NCBI GenBank assembly: GCA_963377175.1
Contig: CAUJNA010003734.1
Coordinates: 121,761-185,760, forward strand
Direction: 5' to 3'
Length of the DNA stretch: 64,000 nt
From: Effrenium voratum
Lineage: Eukaryota; Sar; Dinophyceae; Suessiales; Symbiodiniaceae
The position numbers were made by a program, and so were the translations under genes. Each line of letters starts with the position of its first letter. Within the stretch, counting starts at the first letter, position 1. Below the pieces are notes generated by a model. It saw only the letters and a list, made by a program, of their open reading frames with translations, ran no database searches and had not been told where the DNA came from. Of the stretch, positions 53,201 through 60,693 are shown piece after piece.

Positions 53201-54544
53201 CTACACTGGATTTCGGTGTTCCTGACCCTGCCCTCAAACTAGGCTGGGCCGAGGCGGGCAGCGCGAAGCGTTTACAATAATGGTTCAATACGAAGATATA
53301 CTCCTGATGCTATAGAAGGTTTATATATGACTCATGATGATTTTGTTGCCATTAGTGTTGGCGATATTACAAATGCTTCTAACCAATATATGATGTGCGA
53401 TGGATTAGTTAATAAAACAATTTTTAGTAAACCGGTTGATGTGTTAGGTAATATTTATACAAATGCTGCTGTTAATTGTGATAATGTTAATATTGATACT
53501 GATGGTAAATTAACAATTGATACAAATTGTGAATTATATAGATATGTTAGTGCTTTTTCATCTTTTGATATGAGAAATAGTGATGCTAATTCTTCAATTA
53601 GGTTCGTTTGTGGAGACGCTGGTATTCAATCTAATATAGTTGGAGCAGTTAATATTTCTAGCGGATGGACTTTTAATACTGCTACTGCTGATTTTATGGG
53701 TAATTTATTTGCTGATGATGTTTATGTTAAAACTAATGGAGCATTAAGAAGCAATCATATAGCACCTAATGGTGGAACATTAGTGACCGTTGATACTAAC
53801 CTAGCAGTTCAAAATGCATATTTAGCAACTAATACCATTCAATCATTTGATTTAACAACGGTTTCATTTTTGAATAATATTTCAATGACTACTGGAACTG
53901 ATATTAAAATGGGAACAAGTGAAATATCAACTTATTACGATGGAACTAGTTTATCTACAATTGATGTAATATTCAGAACATCAAACACTGCGTTTAGAGT
54001 TTCAGATGCTTCAAGTACACCTTCAGTTTTATTATCTATTGATAAGACATTTGGAACGACAGTAAATACTGAAAGTTTTACAAATAATGCTCCATCAACT
54101 TTTAATGAAAATGTAACAATTGTTAATACAAAAACATTATTTGTTAATGATATTCAAGATGCTACAGGTGATGCTATTGATATTACTGCTGGAACTGTAA
54201 CTATAAATGGAAGTCTAATAGATAATTCTGATGCAAGATTAAAATATGATGTAGATTTACTTAAAAGTAATTGTATTAGTATGATTAAGAAATTCAAACC
54301 TAAAAAATTCAAAAGAAAAGATAGAGAAGATAAGGATGCAATCCACATCGGTTACATTGCTGATGATTTATTAAAAGCAGTTCCAAAAGAAATTAGTAAT
54401 GTAGTTCATAGCAATCGTGAATATTTAGGTATTGAATATACAAAAGTACCAATATTATTACATAAAGCTTTACTTGAAGTAATAGATAAAGTTGAAAAAT
54501 TAGAAAAAGAAATTAAGGAATTTAAAAAAGAAAAAAATAAATAA
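50294..54544 (+). pseudogene. Fibre protein with S74 chaperone, broken twice
   Basis: Starts MSKNLMNIFDITANRIRQVK. Residues about 60-150 are Asn/Ser repeats (NFNNISSNTNLINN) of a likely trimeric shaft. A 5-bp duplication ACTGTACTGT (50735-50744) shifts the frame. Open sequence resumes in the next frame from about 50752 to 51719, where a 1.55-kb GC-rich block interrupts it. After 53275 the fibre continues to the stop at 54544. The last 110 residues are a peptidase S74 intramolecular chaperone: SDARLKYDVDLL with the Ser and Lys of the self-cleavage dyad, then HIGYIADDLLKAVPKEI and a coiled-coil end. In phage and algal-virus fibres this domain drives trimer folding and then cuts itself off. The protein would have bound the host surface. 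As it stands no full-length fibre can be made. Confidence 0.85.
51721..53274. repeat. GC-rich host repeat inserted in the fibre gene
   Basis: Composition changes abruptly at both edges. The left end begins with a hairpin, GGCCCC-AAA-GGGGCC. From about 51950 the block consists of a roughly 465-bp tandem unit: the phrase GCCAGCTACTAAGCCTGTC appears near 52181, 52640 and 53115, each time followed by the same hundred bases. Boundaries are accurate only to a few bases. I see no clear target-site duplication and no ORF that looks real. Confidence 0.85.
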
Positions 54545-54616
54545 TTTAAATATATAAATATATAAATATATAAATAAATAAATAAATAATTAATATATCT
54601 AGATATATATATATAT

Positions 54617-54931
54617 ATGGACATTGACAGGAAAGTTAAAATAGAAGCATTATTTAAGAATGATAGTATGAGAGAAAAAGTATGCTATTGCGGTTGTAAA
54701 ATTACTAAGTTAAATAAAGATGAATTTACATTAGATAAATGTAATAATAAAGAATGTAATTTTAGTCATTCTAAATTTGATGAATATATTAAATAATTAA
54801 AAAAACAAAGAAAAGAAGAGAAATTCCACAGACGAGTAGATAAGTATAGCAAGGCACTGGACCTCGTTGCTTGGGGATTATTATGGTCTATTTTAATTCC
54901 TGTGAGTATTTATTATTATATTATAATCTAA
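54617..54931 (+). pseudogene. Small Cys-rich membrane protein with internal TAA
   Basis: ATG at 54617. The first 59 codons encode VCYCGCKITKLNKDEFTLDK followed by CNNKECNF, a possible zinc site. An in-frame TAA at 54794-54796 interrupts it. The same frame then runs on through a basic segment and a clear hydrophobic segment (LVAWGLLWSILIPVSIYYYI) to a TAA at 54929-54931. A single nonsense mutation in a 104-residue tail-anchored protein is the simplest reading. The 59-residue part could still be a gene by itself. Confidence 0.55.
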
Positions 54932-54946
54932 AATAATAATATATAA

Positions 54947-55195
54947 ATGGGTAATTCAAATAGTAATATTGAAACTTCATCTATTGATAAAATTAATGAT
55001 ATTGATGTAGACCAATTAGATTTAAGTAATATTGATAAATTACAATTAAAAGCAATTAAGCAAATGAGTGAAAGAATGTGTAAAATTGAAAAAGACAAAT
55101 CTGATAAATTAATTTATAGATTACCGTTCAAATCTGTAATTATTCATTATTTTGAATTAATAACATTAAGCCTTTGGCTTAATGCTATTACTTGA
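54947..55195 (+). CDS. Small protein with N-myristoylation motif
   Basis: 82 residues. It starts MGNSNSNIE, fitting the MGxxxS consensus for N-myristoylation, which suggests membrane attachment (an inference). Then comes an Asp/Leu/Lys-rich helical segment and a hydrophobic C-terminal stretch. The last 10 codons lie in a perfect hairpin (55164-55184), so the true end could have been altered. Function unknown. Confidence 0.55.
   Translation: MGNSNSNIETSSIDKINDIDVDQLDLSNIDKLQLKAIKQMSERMCKIEKDKSDKLIYRLPFKSVIIHYFELITLSLWLNAIT
55164..55184. terminator. Perfect hairpin at a gene end
   Basis: CATTAAGCC-TTT-GGCTTAATG, a 9-bp stem with a 3-base loop, overlapping the last codons of the 54947-55195 gene. 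It is one of the few such hairpins with GC pairs in the stem. Confidence 0.5.
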
Positions 55196-55258
55196 AAACA
55201 TATGAATACAATTTACTCATAATAAAACTTTGTGTATCATCATTGATGATTTTAATAG

Positions 55259-55719
55259 TTATTTTTTCCATTGTTCTGAAATAGCATTAATCGTATTATA
55301 GCTATTATCGCTATTATAGATTAATTTAATTTCATGAAAATCTTTATTAAGAAAATGATACATATCAAATAAATTATTTGATGTTAAAGCGCGATCGCAG
55401 ACATGCCTCATACATTTATATGAAGCAAATGTAGCAAGTATCTCATATTCAATAAATAATTTTAATGGTTTATATTTTTTTTATGTAATGTATCTAACTC
55501 ACTTAAATTAAAAATATATGATATTCCATCATTAATATTGATATTATCAATTTCAAAATAATGTATGTTATTTAATGTGTAAGACTTATAAACTGGTTTA
55601 TATTTATTAATATATTTTTTAACAATATTACTATTTTTTATTTTTAATAATCTAACATCACCTAAATTATAAGATAATACAAGGTTTTTAATTTCTATTG
55701 GTAAATCATAAAATATCAT
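55259..55719 (-). pseudogene. F-box-like protein with A8 frameshift
   Basis: The first 85 codons from 55719 read MIFYDLPIEIKNLVLSYNLG, reminiscent of an F-box or of the short F-box-like N-termini common in viruses of protists. The frame closes after a run of eight As (T8 on the plus strand, 55475-55482). One added A would make it continuous with about 70 further codons (LFIEYEILATFASYKCMRHV and so on) ending at a TAA at 55259-55261. Likely a 153-residue gene with a single-base loss, or a homopolymer read error. The function is a guess. Confidence 0.55.
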
Positions 55720-55767
55720 ATAATATAATATAATATTAATTATTTAATTATTTAATTATTTAATTAT

Positions 55768-56535
55768 TTAATTAGTAATTTTCAAATATTGAGAAAACTT
55801 TTTCATAAACATTTTATCTGGGTTCTTTTCTAAAAGGTTAATATATAAAAAACTATGCGGTTCATCAGTGGCAGTCTCATATATTTTATAAATTAGTTTC
55901 TTGCTTTCATGTAAATTATCGCTTCTAACAATTGCTGATAATTCATCTTGCAATATTTCTATCTCTTTAAAATTTCTAACTTTATAATAAAACAAATGAC
56001 TTATATTTACCCTAATAATTGGTGGTACGGTTGATGATTTTTGAAGACTTACAAGTGTTGATATTCCACTATGACGTCCTCTACAGAATAAAGAATTTAA
56101 CAATTTGTTATTTCTTGTTATTGCTGGATTATCAGATACATCATCCAAAATTACCAAAATATTAAATAATTTCTTCGTTCCTTGTTTTTTCTGGTATTCA
56201 ATTATTTTATTTTGAGTTTCTATAACTCTTTCTAAATCTTCAACATTGAACTCATCCCACCAACACGGTTCTTTATCATTATCTACTTTCAAACCTTCCT
56301 TAATGTATTTCTTCACTGGCAACCAAATACTATCCAAATTTACTGATGGAGACCAGATAAAAATTCTTTCAAATGCTCCTCTATAAATATCAAGTATCAT
56401 TGATACAAGTAAAGTTGATTTTCCACTTCCAGATGGTCCGACAATCATAGCTCTCATCGGCAATTTAGGGACAACCTCATGCTTACTTTGCTTAAAGTCA
56501 TATTTGATTTCATCAATTGGTTTTACATCAGGCAT
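55768..56535 (-). CDS. A32-type DNA-packaging ATPase
   Basis: 255 residues, intact. Walker A GPSGSGKST at 33-41, Walker B NILVILDDV at about 125-133, and a following SLFCRGRHSGISTLVSLQ block, which is typical of FtsK/HerA-type packaging ATPases of Polintons, virophages and large DNA viruses. It would pump viral DNA into preformed capsids. It is transcribed leftward, divergent from the 56594 gene across 58 AT-rich bases. A TAATTATT tandem tract (about 55736-55775) follows its stop. Confidence 0.92.
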   Translation of the reverse strand: MPDVKPIDEIKYDFKQSKHEVVPKLPMRAMIVGPSGSGKSTLLVSMILDIYRGAFERIFIWSPSVNLDSIWLPVKKYIKEGLKVDNDKEPCWWDEFNVEDLERVIETQNKIIEYQKKQGTKKLFNILVILDDVSDNPAITRNNKLLNSLFCRGRHSGISTLVSLQKSSTVPPIIRVNISHLFYYKVRNFKEIEILQDELSAIVRSDNLHESKKLIYKIYETATDEPHSFLYINLLEKNPDKMFMKKFSQYLKITN

Positions 56536-56593
56536 AATAAAAATAATATTATAAATACTTATAAAATAAAAAATATAATATAATTATATCATA

Positions 56594-56947
56594 ATGGCAA
56601 TAGAATCTATTAATTTAAGTGAAGTGGCTAGTATTCGAAGGATATATAAATTTGGTGATATCTTAGTGCCCGACACTGAACAAATATATTATGATACGAT
56701 GTTATACTTTTTATCAGCAATTAAAAAACAAAATATCGTAGTATCCAAGTCCTCAATTGAAAATGACAATAACCTAGATTTTAATTTTAGAAAGTTAGTA
56801 AATTTTATGAAATATTATCCCGATATGTATACAAATGAAATGATAAATAGTGTACAAGAAGTTATTGATATTAATATTAGAGATGTTAGTCTATCAACTG
56901 CAATGAAACTTAGTAAAGAAAATAGTTTAAATAAATATTATATTTAA
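56594..56947 (+). CDS. Unknown 117-residue viral protein
   Basis: Intact small frame with varied composition: SINLSEVASIRRIYKFGDIL, then helical segments rich in Tyr, Asn and Lys. No motif recognised. The next 218 bases contain no gene I can support but include a 12-bp-stem hairpin at 57126-57163. Confidence 0.65.
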   Translation: MAIESINLSEVASIRRIYKFGDILVPDTEQIYYDTMLYFLSAIKKQNIVVSKSSIENDNNLDFNFRKLVNFMKYYPDMYTNEMINSVQEVIDINIRDVSLSTAMKLSKENSLNKYYI

Positions 56948-57125
56948 TATTAATGGAACATCTTTTTTTTTTTAATGATATGCTGGCAGTGAATATCATA
57001 AAAAATGGAACAGGCTTTCCATTGTTTTCAATCAATAAGCATTGAAGCTAATTAGTCTTGTGTCTTGCTCGCGTGTGCAATGAAAACCCCAAGTGCTGTG
57101 CCCCACCAATATTCTAAAATGCATG

Positions 57126-57163
57126 AAATAATAAGATTAAATAACTACTTTATCTTATTATTT
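57126..57163. terminator. Hairpin upstream of the small zinc-finger gene
   Basis: AAATAATAAGAT (57126-57137) pairs perfectly with ATCTTATTATTT (57152-57163) around a 14-base loop. It lies 2 bases before the next ATG, so it may be a transcript-end signal of the upstream unit. Confidence 0.4.
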
Positions 57164-57165
57164 AT

Positions 57166-57348
57166 ATGACTATTATCCATTGCAATTGTGGTAAAACTTA
57201 TGATGACAAATATTTATTTAAACATCTAAATTCAAAATATCATCAGAAATTTGTAGAATATAGATGGAATAAAGACGATACAATGAAAAAACTTTACAAG
57301 AAAAGAAAGACAAAATACAAAAATAATTTATCTTATTATTTAATATGA
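57166..57348 (+). CDS. Very small C2H2-like zinc finger
   Basis: 60 residues. HCNCGKTYDDKYLFKHLNSK followed by YHQKF gives a CxC...HxxxxxH arrangement, a compact finger frequent in this kind of virus, with a Lys-rich tail. Its stop overlaps the next start as ATGA (57345-57348), suggesting coupled expression. Confidence 0.6.
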   Translation: MTIIHCNCGKTYDDKYLFKHLNSKYHQKFVEYRWNKDDTMKKLYKKRKTKYKNNLSYYLI

Positions 57349-57533
57349 AAAGGAGTTATACAGATTATATTAATATAATAGATGAAGTAGAGAGTATAGA
57401 ACAAGTAATAATAACTGACAATAAAATTAATAAATGTTGTTATTATTCATTAGAATTAATTAGGCTAGGGATTCAATATATCAAAAATAAAAATGTAAAT
57501 ATTAATATAAATGCCAAGAAAGAAAAAGAGTAA
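57345..57533 (+). CDS. Unknown 62-residue protein
   Basis: Begins MKRSYTDYINIIDEVESIEQ, overlapping the preceding stop by four bases. Acidic first half, Cys pair in the middle (KCCYY), Asn/Lys-rich end. The next small gene starts inside its 3' end at 57511. No family recognised. Confidence 0.45.
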   Translation: MKRSYTDYINIIDEVESIEQVIITDNKINKCCYYSLELIRLGIQYIKNKNVNININAKKEKE

Positions 57534-57781
57534 AAGCAAAGAAAGACCAATGCCAGATATTGAAGCTCGGAAAAAAACAACGGAGAGTGCTAAATCAAAG
57601 GGTGAGAGTAAAGCTGTAAAATGCGATAAATGTAATCACGTAATGAATTTTAAAAAACGAATTGACGGTAGATACAAAAAATGGTGTTAAGGTTAGTTGT
57701 GTCCCATGTATGTTTTCTTTTAAAAAAACAGATAAAGATTTTAATATTCAGAAAAAAATCAGGAGGCGATATGGTTATTGA
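57511..57781 (+). pseudogene. Zinc-ribbon-like protein with one-base insertion
   Basis: ATG at 57511; a Lys-rich N-terminus is followed by VKCDKCNHVMNFKKRI and KWC. A stop (57688-57690) then interrupts. In the next frame VSCVPCMFSFKKTDKDFNIQ supplies the second CxxC pair and runs to a TGA at 57779-57781. Removing one T of the TT at 57687-57688 would join them. A four-Cys zinc ribbon of about 90 residues broken by a single base is the likely reading. Confidence 0.5.
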
Positions 57782-57812
57782 AACTAACGAACATTTGATT
57801 AATGTTAGTTTC
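57780..57812. terminator. Hairpin after the zinc-ribbon gene
   Basis: GAAACTAAC pairs with GTTAGTTTC, a perfect 9-bp stem with four GC pairs, starting in the stop codon. AACATT / AATGTT inside the loop can extend it with a bulge. Confidence 0.5.
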
Positions 57813-57927
57813 AACAGGGACATAAGTTAGTATTTAAAGAGTAGATTTAACATAATTGCACTTTATAAAAATATACATATATATAATTAAATAAGTAAAT
57901 ACATATCTAATTATTTATATAATCATA

Positions 57928-58248
57928 ATGCCAACTATGAATGGACAAGACCATAGAATTATAACTTTTGACAATGAAGAAATTAAAGACCTATTCAATT
58001 GTGATGAAAACTTTGCTAAACAATTGAGTGAATAATATTTTTATTGGTTTGATGCTAAATTCAGTGATAAATATTTTATGAAAGGTATAACTAAACCAGA
58101 TAACTTTGGTAAAATATTGAAATTTTTTGAAATTACAGGTGACGAGGAAGGTTTAATACAAATGAAAAATAAAATTGATGAAAGACTCTTAGAATATAAT
58201 TTATTTACATATATAACATTAAATTATTCAGGTAAATTGTATAATTAA
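57928..58248 (+). pseudogene. Unknown protein with in-frame TAA
   Basis: ATG at 57928. The frame is open for 35 codons (MPTMNGQDHRIITFDNEEIK) to a TAA at 58033-58035, then open again in the same frame for 70 more codons (YFYWFDAKFSDKYFMKGITK, and LLEYNLFTYITLNYSGKL) to a TAA at 58246-58248. The sequence on both sides looks equally protein-like, so a nonsense mutation in a 106-residue gene is likely. No family recognised. Confidence 0.5.
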
Positions 58249-58278
58249 ATAAATAATTATCTAAATAAATATATAGTA

Positions 58279-58599
58279 ATGTCTGAAAATGAGAATTATA
58301 CTATTAATGATTTAATGAATAAGATAACATTAATTGGTAAAAATATCAAAACCTTAAATGATATGATTAAATCCATTGATGACAAAATGAAACCAGTTGA
58401 ACGCAATGAAGATAAAGAAAAAATCGAAAAGATATTTCAAGCAAAATCTATAGGAAGACCATCGGGCGACTACCCGACAAAGCAAAAGAAATACTGTGAT
58501 ATGTTGAATACAGGAAAAATCAAACAACCTAAAAGCACCACTTTAGAATTTTACAAAATTTCAAAAAATGATGATGGAGTATATACATTATTTGAATAA
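58279..58599 (+). CDS. Unknown 106-residue protein
   Basis: N-terminal helical segment (NDLMNKITLIGKNIKTLNDM) that could form a coiled coil, then GRPSGDYPTKQKKYCDML, which has an AT-hook-like GRP. Possibly DNA-binding; this is speculative. It ends 25 bases before the methyltransferase gene. Confidence 0.6.
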   Translation: MSENENYTINDLMNKITLIGKNIKTLNDMIKSIDDKMKPVERNEDKEKIEKIFQAKSIGRPSGDYPTKQKKYCDMLNTGKIKQPKSTTLEFYKISKNDDGVYTLFE

Positions 58600-58624
58600 T
58601 TAATAATCTAAATAATTCTAATAA

Positions 58625-59239
58625 ATGAATTTATTAGAATTATTTAGCGGAACAAAAAGCGTCGGAACCATAGCAAAGTCGCTTGGATTTAATGTAATAT
58701 CATTAGACTTGAAAAATGCTGATATCAACACTGATATTTTGGAGTGGGATTACAAACAGTTTGACAGAAACCATTTTGATTTTATTTGGAGTAGTCCCCC
58801 ATGCACTGAATACAGCGTAGCAAAAACTAGGGGAATTAGGAATATCGAATATGCAAATAGTATTGTCTTAAAAACTATCGAGATTATCAAATATTTTAAT
58901 CCTAAATATTTTGTAATCGAAAATCCACAAACTGGATTATTAAAAAATCAGGAGTTTATGGATGAGTTTGATTTTAAAGATGTAGATTACTGTAAGTATG
59001 GATTTAATTACAGAAAACGCACTAGGCTCTGGAATAACATTACAACTTGGAAACCTAGAGAATTATGTAAAAGGGATTGTGGCAAGATCAGGAATAATAA
59101 ACATATTGAAACTGCGCAGAGACTGCCAAATGGAAACAAGGAAAAATGGGGAGACAATCCAACAATACATAAGCAGGAAGATTTATATAAAATACCTAGC
59201 GAATTAATTTGTGAAATCTTAGTGAGTTTGACGGATTAA
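58625..59239 (+). CDS. Small DNA C5-cytosine methyltransferase
   Basis: 204 residues. Motif I LELFSGTKSVGTIAKSLGF, an acidic residue in ISLDL, motif IV SSPPCTEYS with the catalytic Cys, motif VI FVIENPQTG with the catalytic Glu, and a late RKRTRLWNN like motif VIII. It transfers a methyl group from S-adenosylmethionine to cytosine. It is short, with little room for a target-recognition domain, a form common in viruses. It may mark or protect viral DNA; no restriction enzyme is visible beside it. Frame intact. Confidence 0.85.
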   Translation: MNLLELFSGTKSVGTIAKSLGFNVISLDLKNADINTDILEWDYKQFDRNHFDFIWSSPPCTEYSVAKTRGIRNIEYANSIVLKTIEIIKYFNPKYFVIENPQTGLLKNQEFMDEFDFKDVDYCKYGFNYRKRTRLWNNITTWKPRELCKRDCGKIRNNKHIETAQRLPNGNKEKWGDNPTIHKQEDLYKIPSELICEILVSLTD

Positions 59240-59667
59240 GGATTTAGGTTTGGGGTTTGGGCTCAAACTGGAAATTTCTAGGCTCATCCAACGACAATAC
59301 CGTAAAAATAAGAACTCCTTTTGACGGCTCTGGCGCACATCCATTGGTTTGCCGACCGTTGCCCAAGACACAGTAAAAATCTTAGGGCGATTAATCATGG
59401 AGGGAATTTCCAAAAAATCGAGGCACGATTATTCAAAAATCGGCTCATGAATTTTAGGGGCTGTGTATTTTCATTCCGAAAATCATGTGTTGATTAACCA
59501 AGGGTGGATTAAGCATGTGTTTATTAATCATGGGCTGGTAGCTCATTGCAATGTCGTGTGCAAACATAATCAATATGAATTTGTTTATCCATACTTATCA
59601 TTTGTACAAGATTGAAATATTGACTAAATGACTTAAAGGAATAAATACTTAATATAATAAGAGGAAA
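59240..59667. other. Viral intergenic stretch without gene
   Basis: About 430 bases with a mixed composition, less AT-rich up to about 59550 than the viral genes. TTAATCATGG recurs near 59392 and TTAATCATGGG near 59524. No ORF with a recognisable domain. It could be a small host-derived insertion. Confidence 0.45.
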
Positions 59668-60090
59668 ATGCCAATGATAGGAGTGACAGAAAAAGAGCTG
59701 GAACAGGATAGAAAGATAATATTGAGTTTCATTAAGGATAATCCCTATCCATCGTATAAACAAGTCATTGAAATAATTAAAAACGATAAAACAATGAAAG
59801 ATATATATCCAGATATGTTCGCTGAGTATGGAGAACAAAATCATCAATGGATAAAAGAGATTTACGAAAACATAATGAAAGAAGAACTCGTTAAACGTAA
59901 TGGTAATAGTATTAATGAAAGAGGAGGAATGACAACCATGCATTGTAATTATTATACTTTGGTATCAGTGTTGCGTTATTTAATACAACAAAGAGCACCA
60001 ATGAAAGATTATGACGTTAACTTAATCTGGTATAATATCAGAAACATTTTGAGCAGTTCTTGGAACAACATAGGAGACTGGAAACACTGA
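59668..60090 (+). CDS. Unknown 140-residue viral protein
   Basis: Intact frame next to the right terminal repeat. Residues 1-80 look helical (ELEQDRKIILSFIKDNPYPS, QVIEIIKNDKTM), and the C-terminus has YTLVSVLRYLIQQ and IRNILSSSWNNIGDW. No motif or family recognised. Confidence 0.65.
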   Translation: MPMIGVTEKELEQDRKIILSFIKDNPYPSYKQVIEIIKNDKTMKDIYPDMFAEYGEQNHQWIKEIYENIMKEELVKRNGNSINERGGMTTMHCNYYTLVSVLRYLIQQRAPMKDYDVNLIWYNIRNILSSSWNNIGDWKH

Positions 60091-60121
60091 AAATAGGTTT
60101 AATCATACTATGATTATCACA

Positions 60122-60561
60122 TGTAAAATATTATATGTTATAATTGTAATATATTTATCGTTTGTAAAGATTGAATTATTATATTTTCCTAATTTGCTTA
60201 TCTCTTTCAAAGTGCGTTGTTTAGACTTGGTATGCTCTTTTGATTTTTTCGTGCTTTGGCTGTTTGTTTTTGTTTTGTTTGATACTCTTATGATATTTTT
60301 TGTTGGTATGTTGCTTTGTTTTTTGTTGATGTGTGCTTTTGAGTTTGGGTTCTTTGATGATTTAGAGTGTTGCTGTTTTGTTGGTATGCTTGTTTGAATT
60401 ATTTAATGTTGCATGCTGTGATTAAATATTTTTGTTGCTGGTTGTGATTATTTATTTTGTTTGCTTGTTGTTCTGGATTTTGTTTTCTGTTTGTTGTGTT
60501 GCTGTTGGAAAAAAAAATAGTAGAAAGAATAATTCTTTGAATTCTCCTTTTACTATTTTTT
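60122..60561 (-). repeat. Right terminal inverted repeat, 440 bp
   Basis: Mirror of 37272-37711; it ends TACTATTTTTT against a run of eleven Cs. About six differences from the left arm. A hydrophobic frame (plus, 60110-60397) parallels the one in the left arm with three residue changes. Confidence 0.95.
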
Positions 60562-60693
60562 CCCCCCCCCCCACCCGCCCACCCGCCCACCCGCCCACCC
60601 GCCCGCCCGCCCACCCACCCACCCACCCAACGCACGCACACGCGCACACGCGCACACGCGCACACGCGCACGCACGCACGCACGCACGCACGC
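60562..60693. repeat. C-rich and CACG simple repeats abutting the viral right end
   Basis: Eleven Cs, then (ACCCGCCC)n and ACCC units to about 60630, then GCACACGC and (GCAC)n to about 60693. The C run next to each viral end could include a short target-site duplication, but a homopolymer cannot show it. Confidence 0.85.

Larger units (their letters stand above)
37272..60561. mobile_element. Integrated Polinton / polinton-like virus, 23.3 kb
   Basis: An AT-rich block with sharp edges inside GC-rich host DNA, bounded by 440-bp terminal inverted repeats. It carries the Polinton hallmark set: protein-primed DNA polymerase B, retroviral-type integrase, A32-type ATPase, double-jelly-roll major capsid protein and penton-like minor capsid protein. 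It also has a lipase, fibre and methyltransferase. Genes at 37735-47888 run leftward, those at 47927-54931 and 56594-60090 rightward, and the ATPase and an F-box-like gene leftward. Polymerase plus integrase favours a Polinton-type element over PLVs that use a helicase-primase. I find no adenain-like protease. It includes a 1.55-kb host insertion, so the virus itself was about 21.7 kb. Confidence 0.93.

Noticed and set aside
59219..59540. Small minus-strand frames in the gap after the methyltransferase
   Set aside because: Short, no start context or domain, and different composition from viral genes.
37272..60561. Alternative genetic code (TAA as sense) in the virus
   Set aside because: Capsid, ATPase, integrase and methyltransferase genes are open and end normally, several at TAA. 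Only two small genes have internal TAA.
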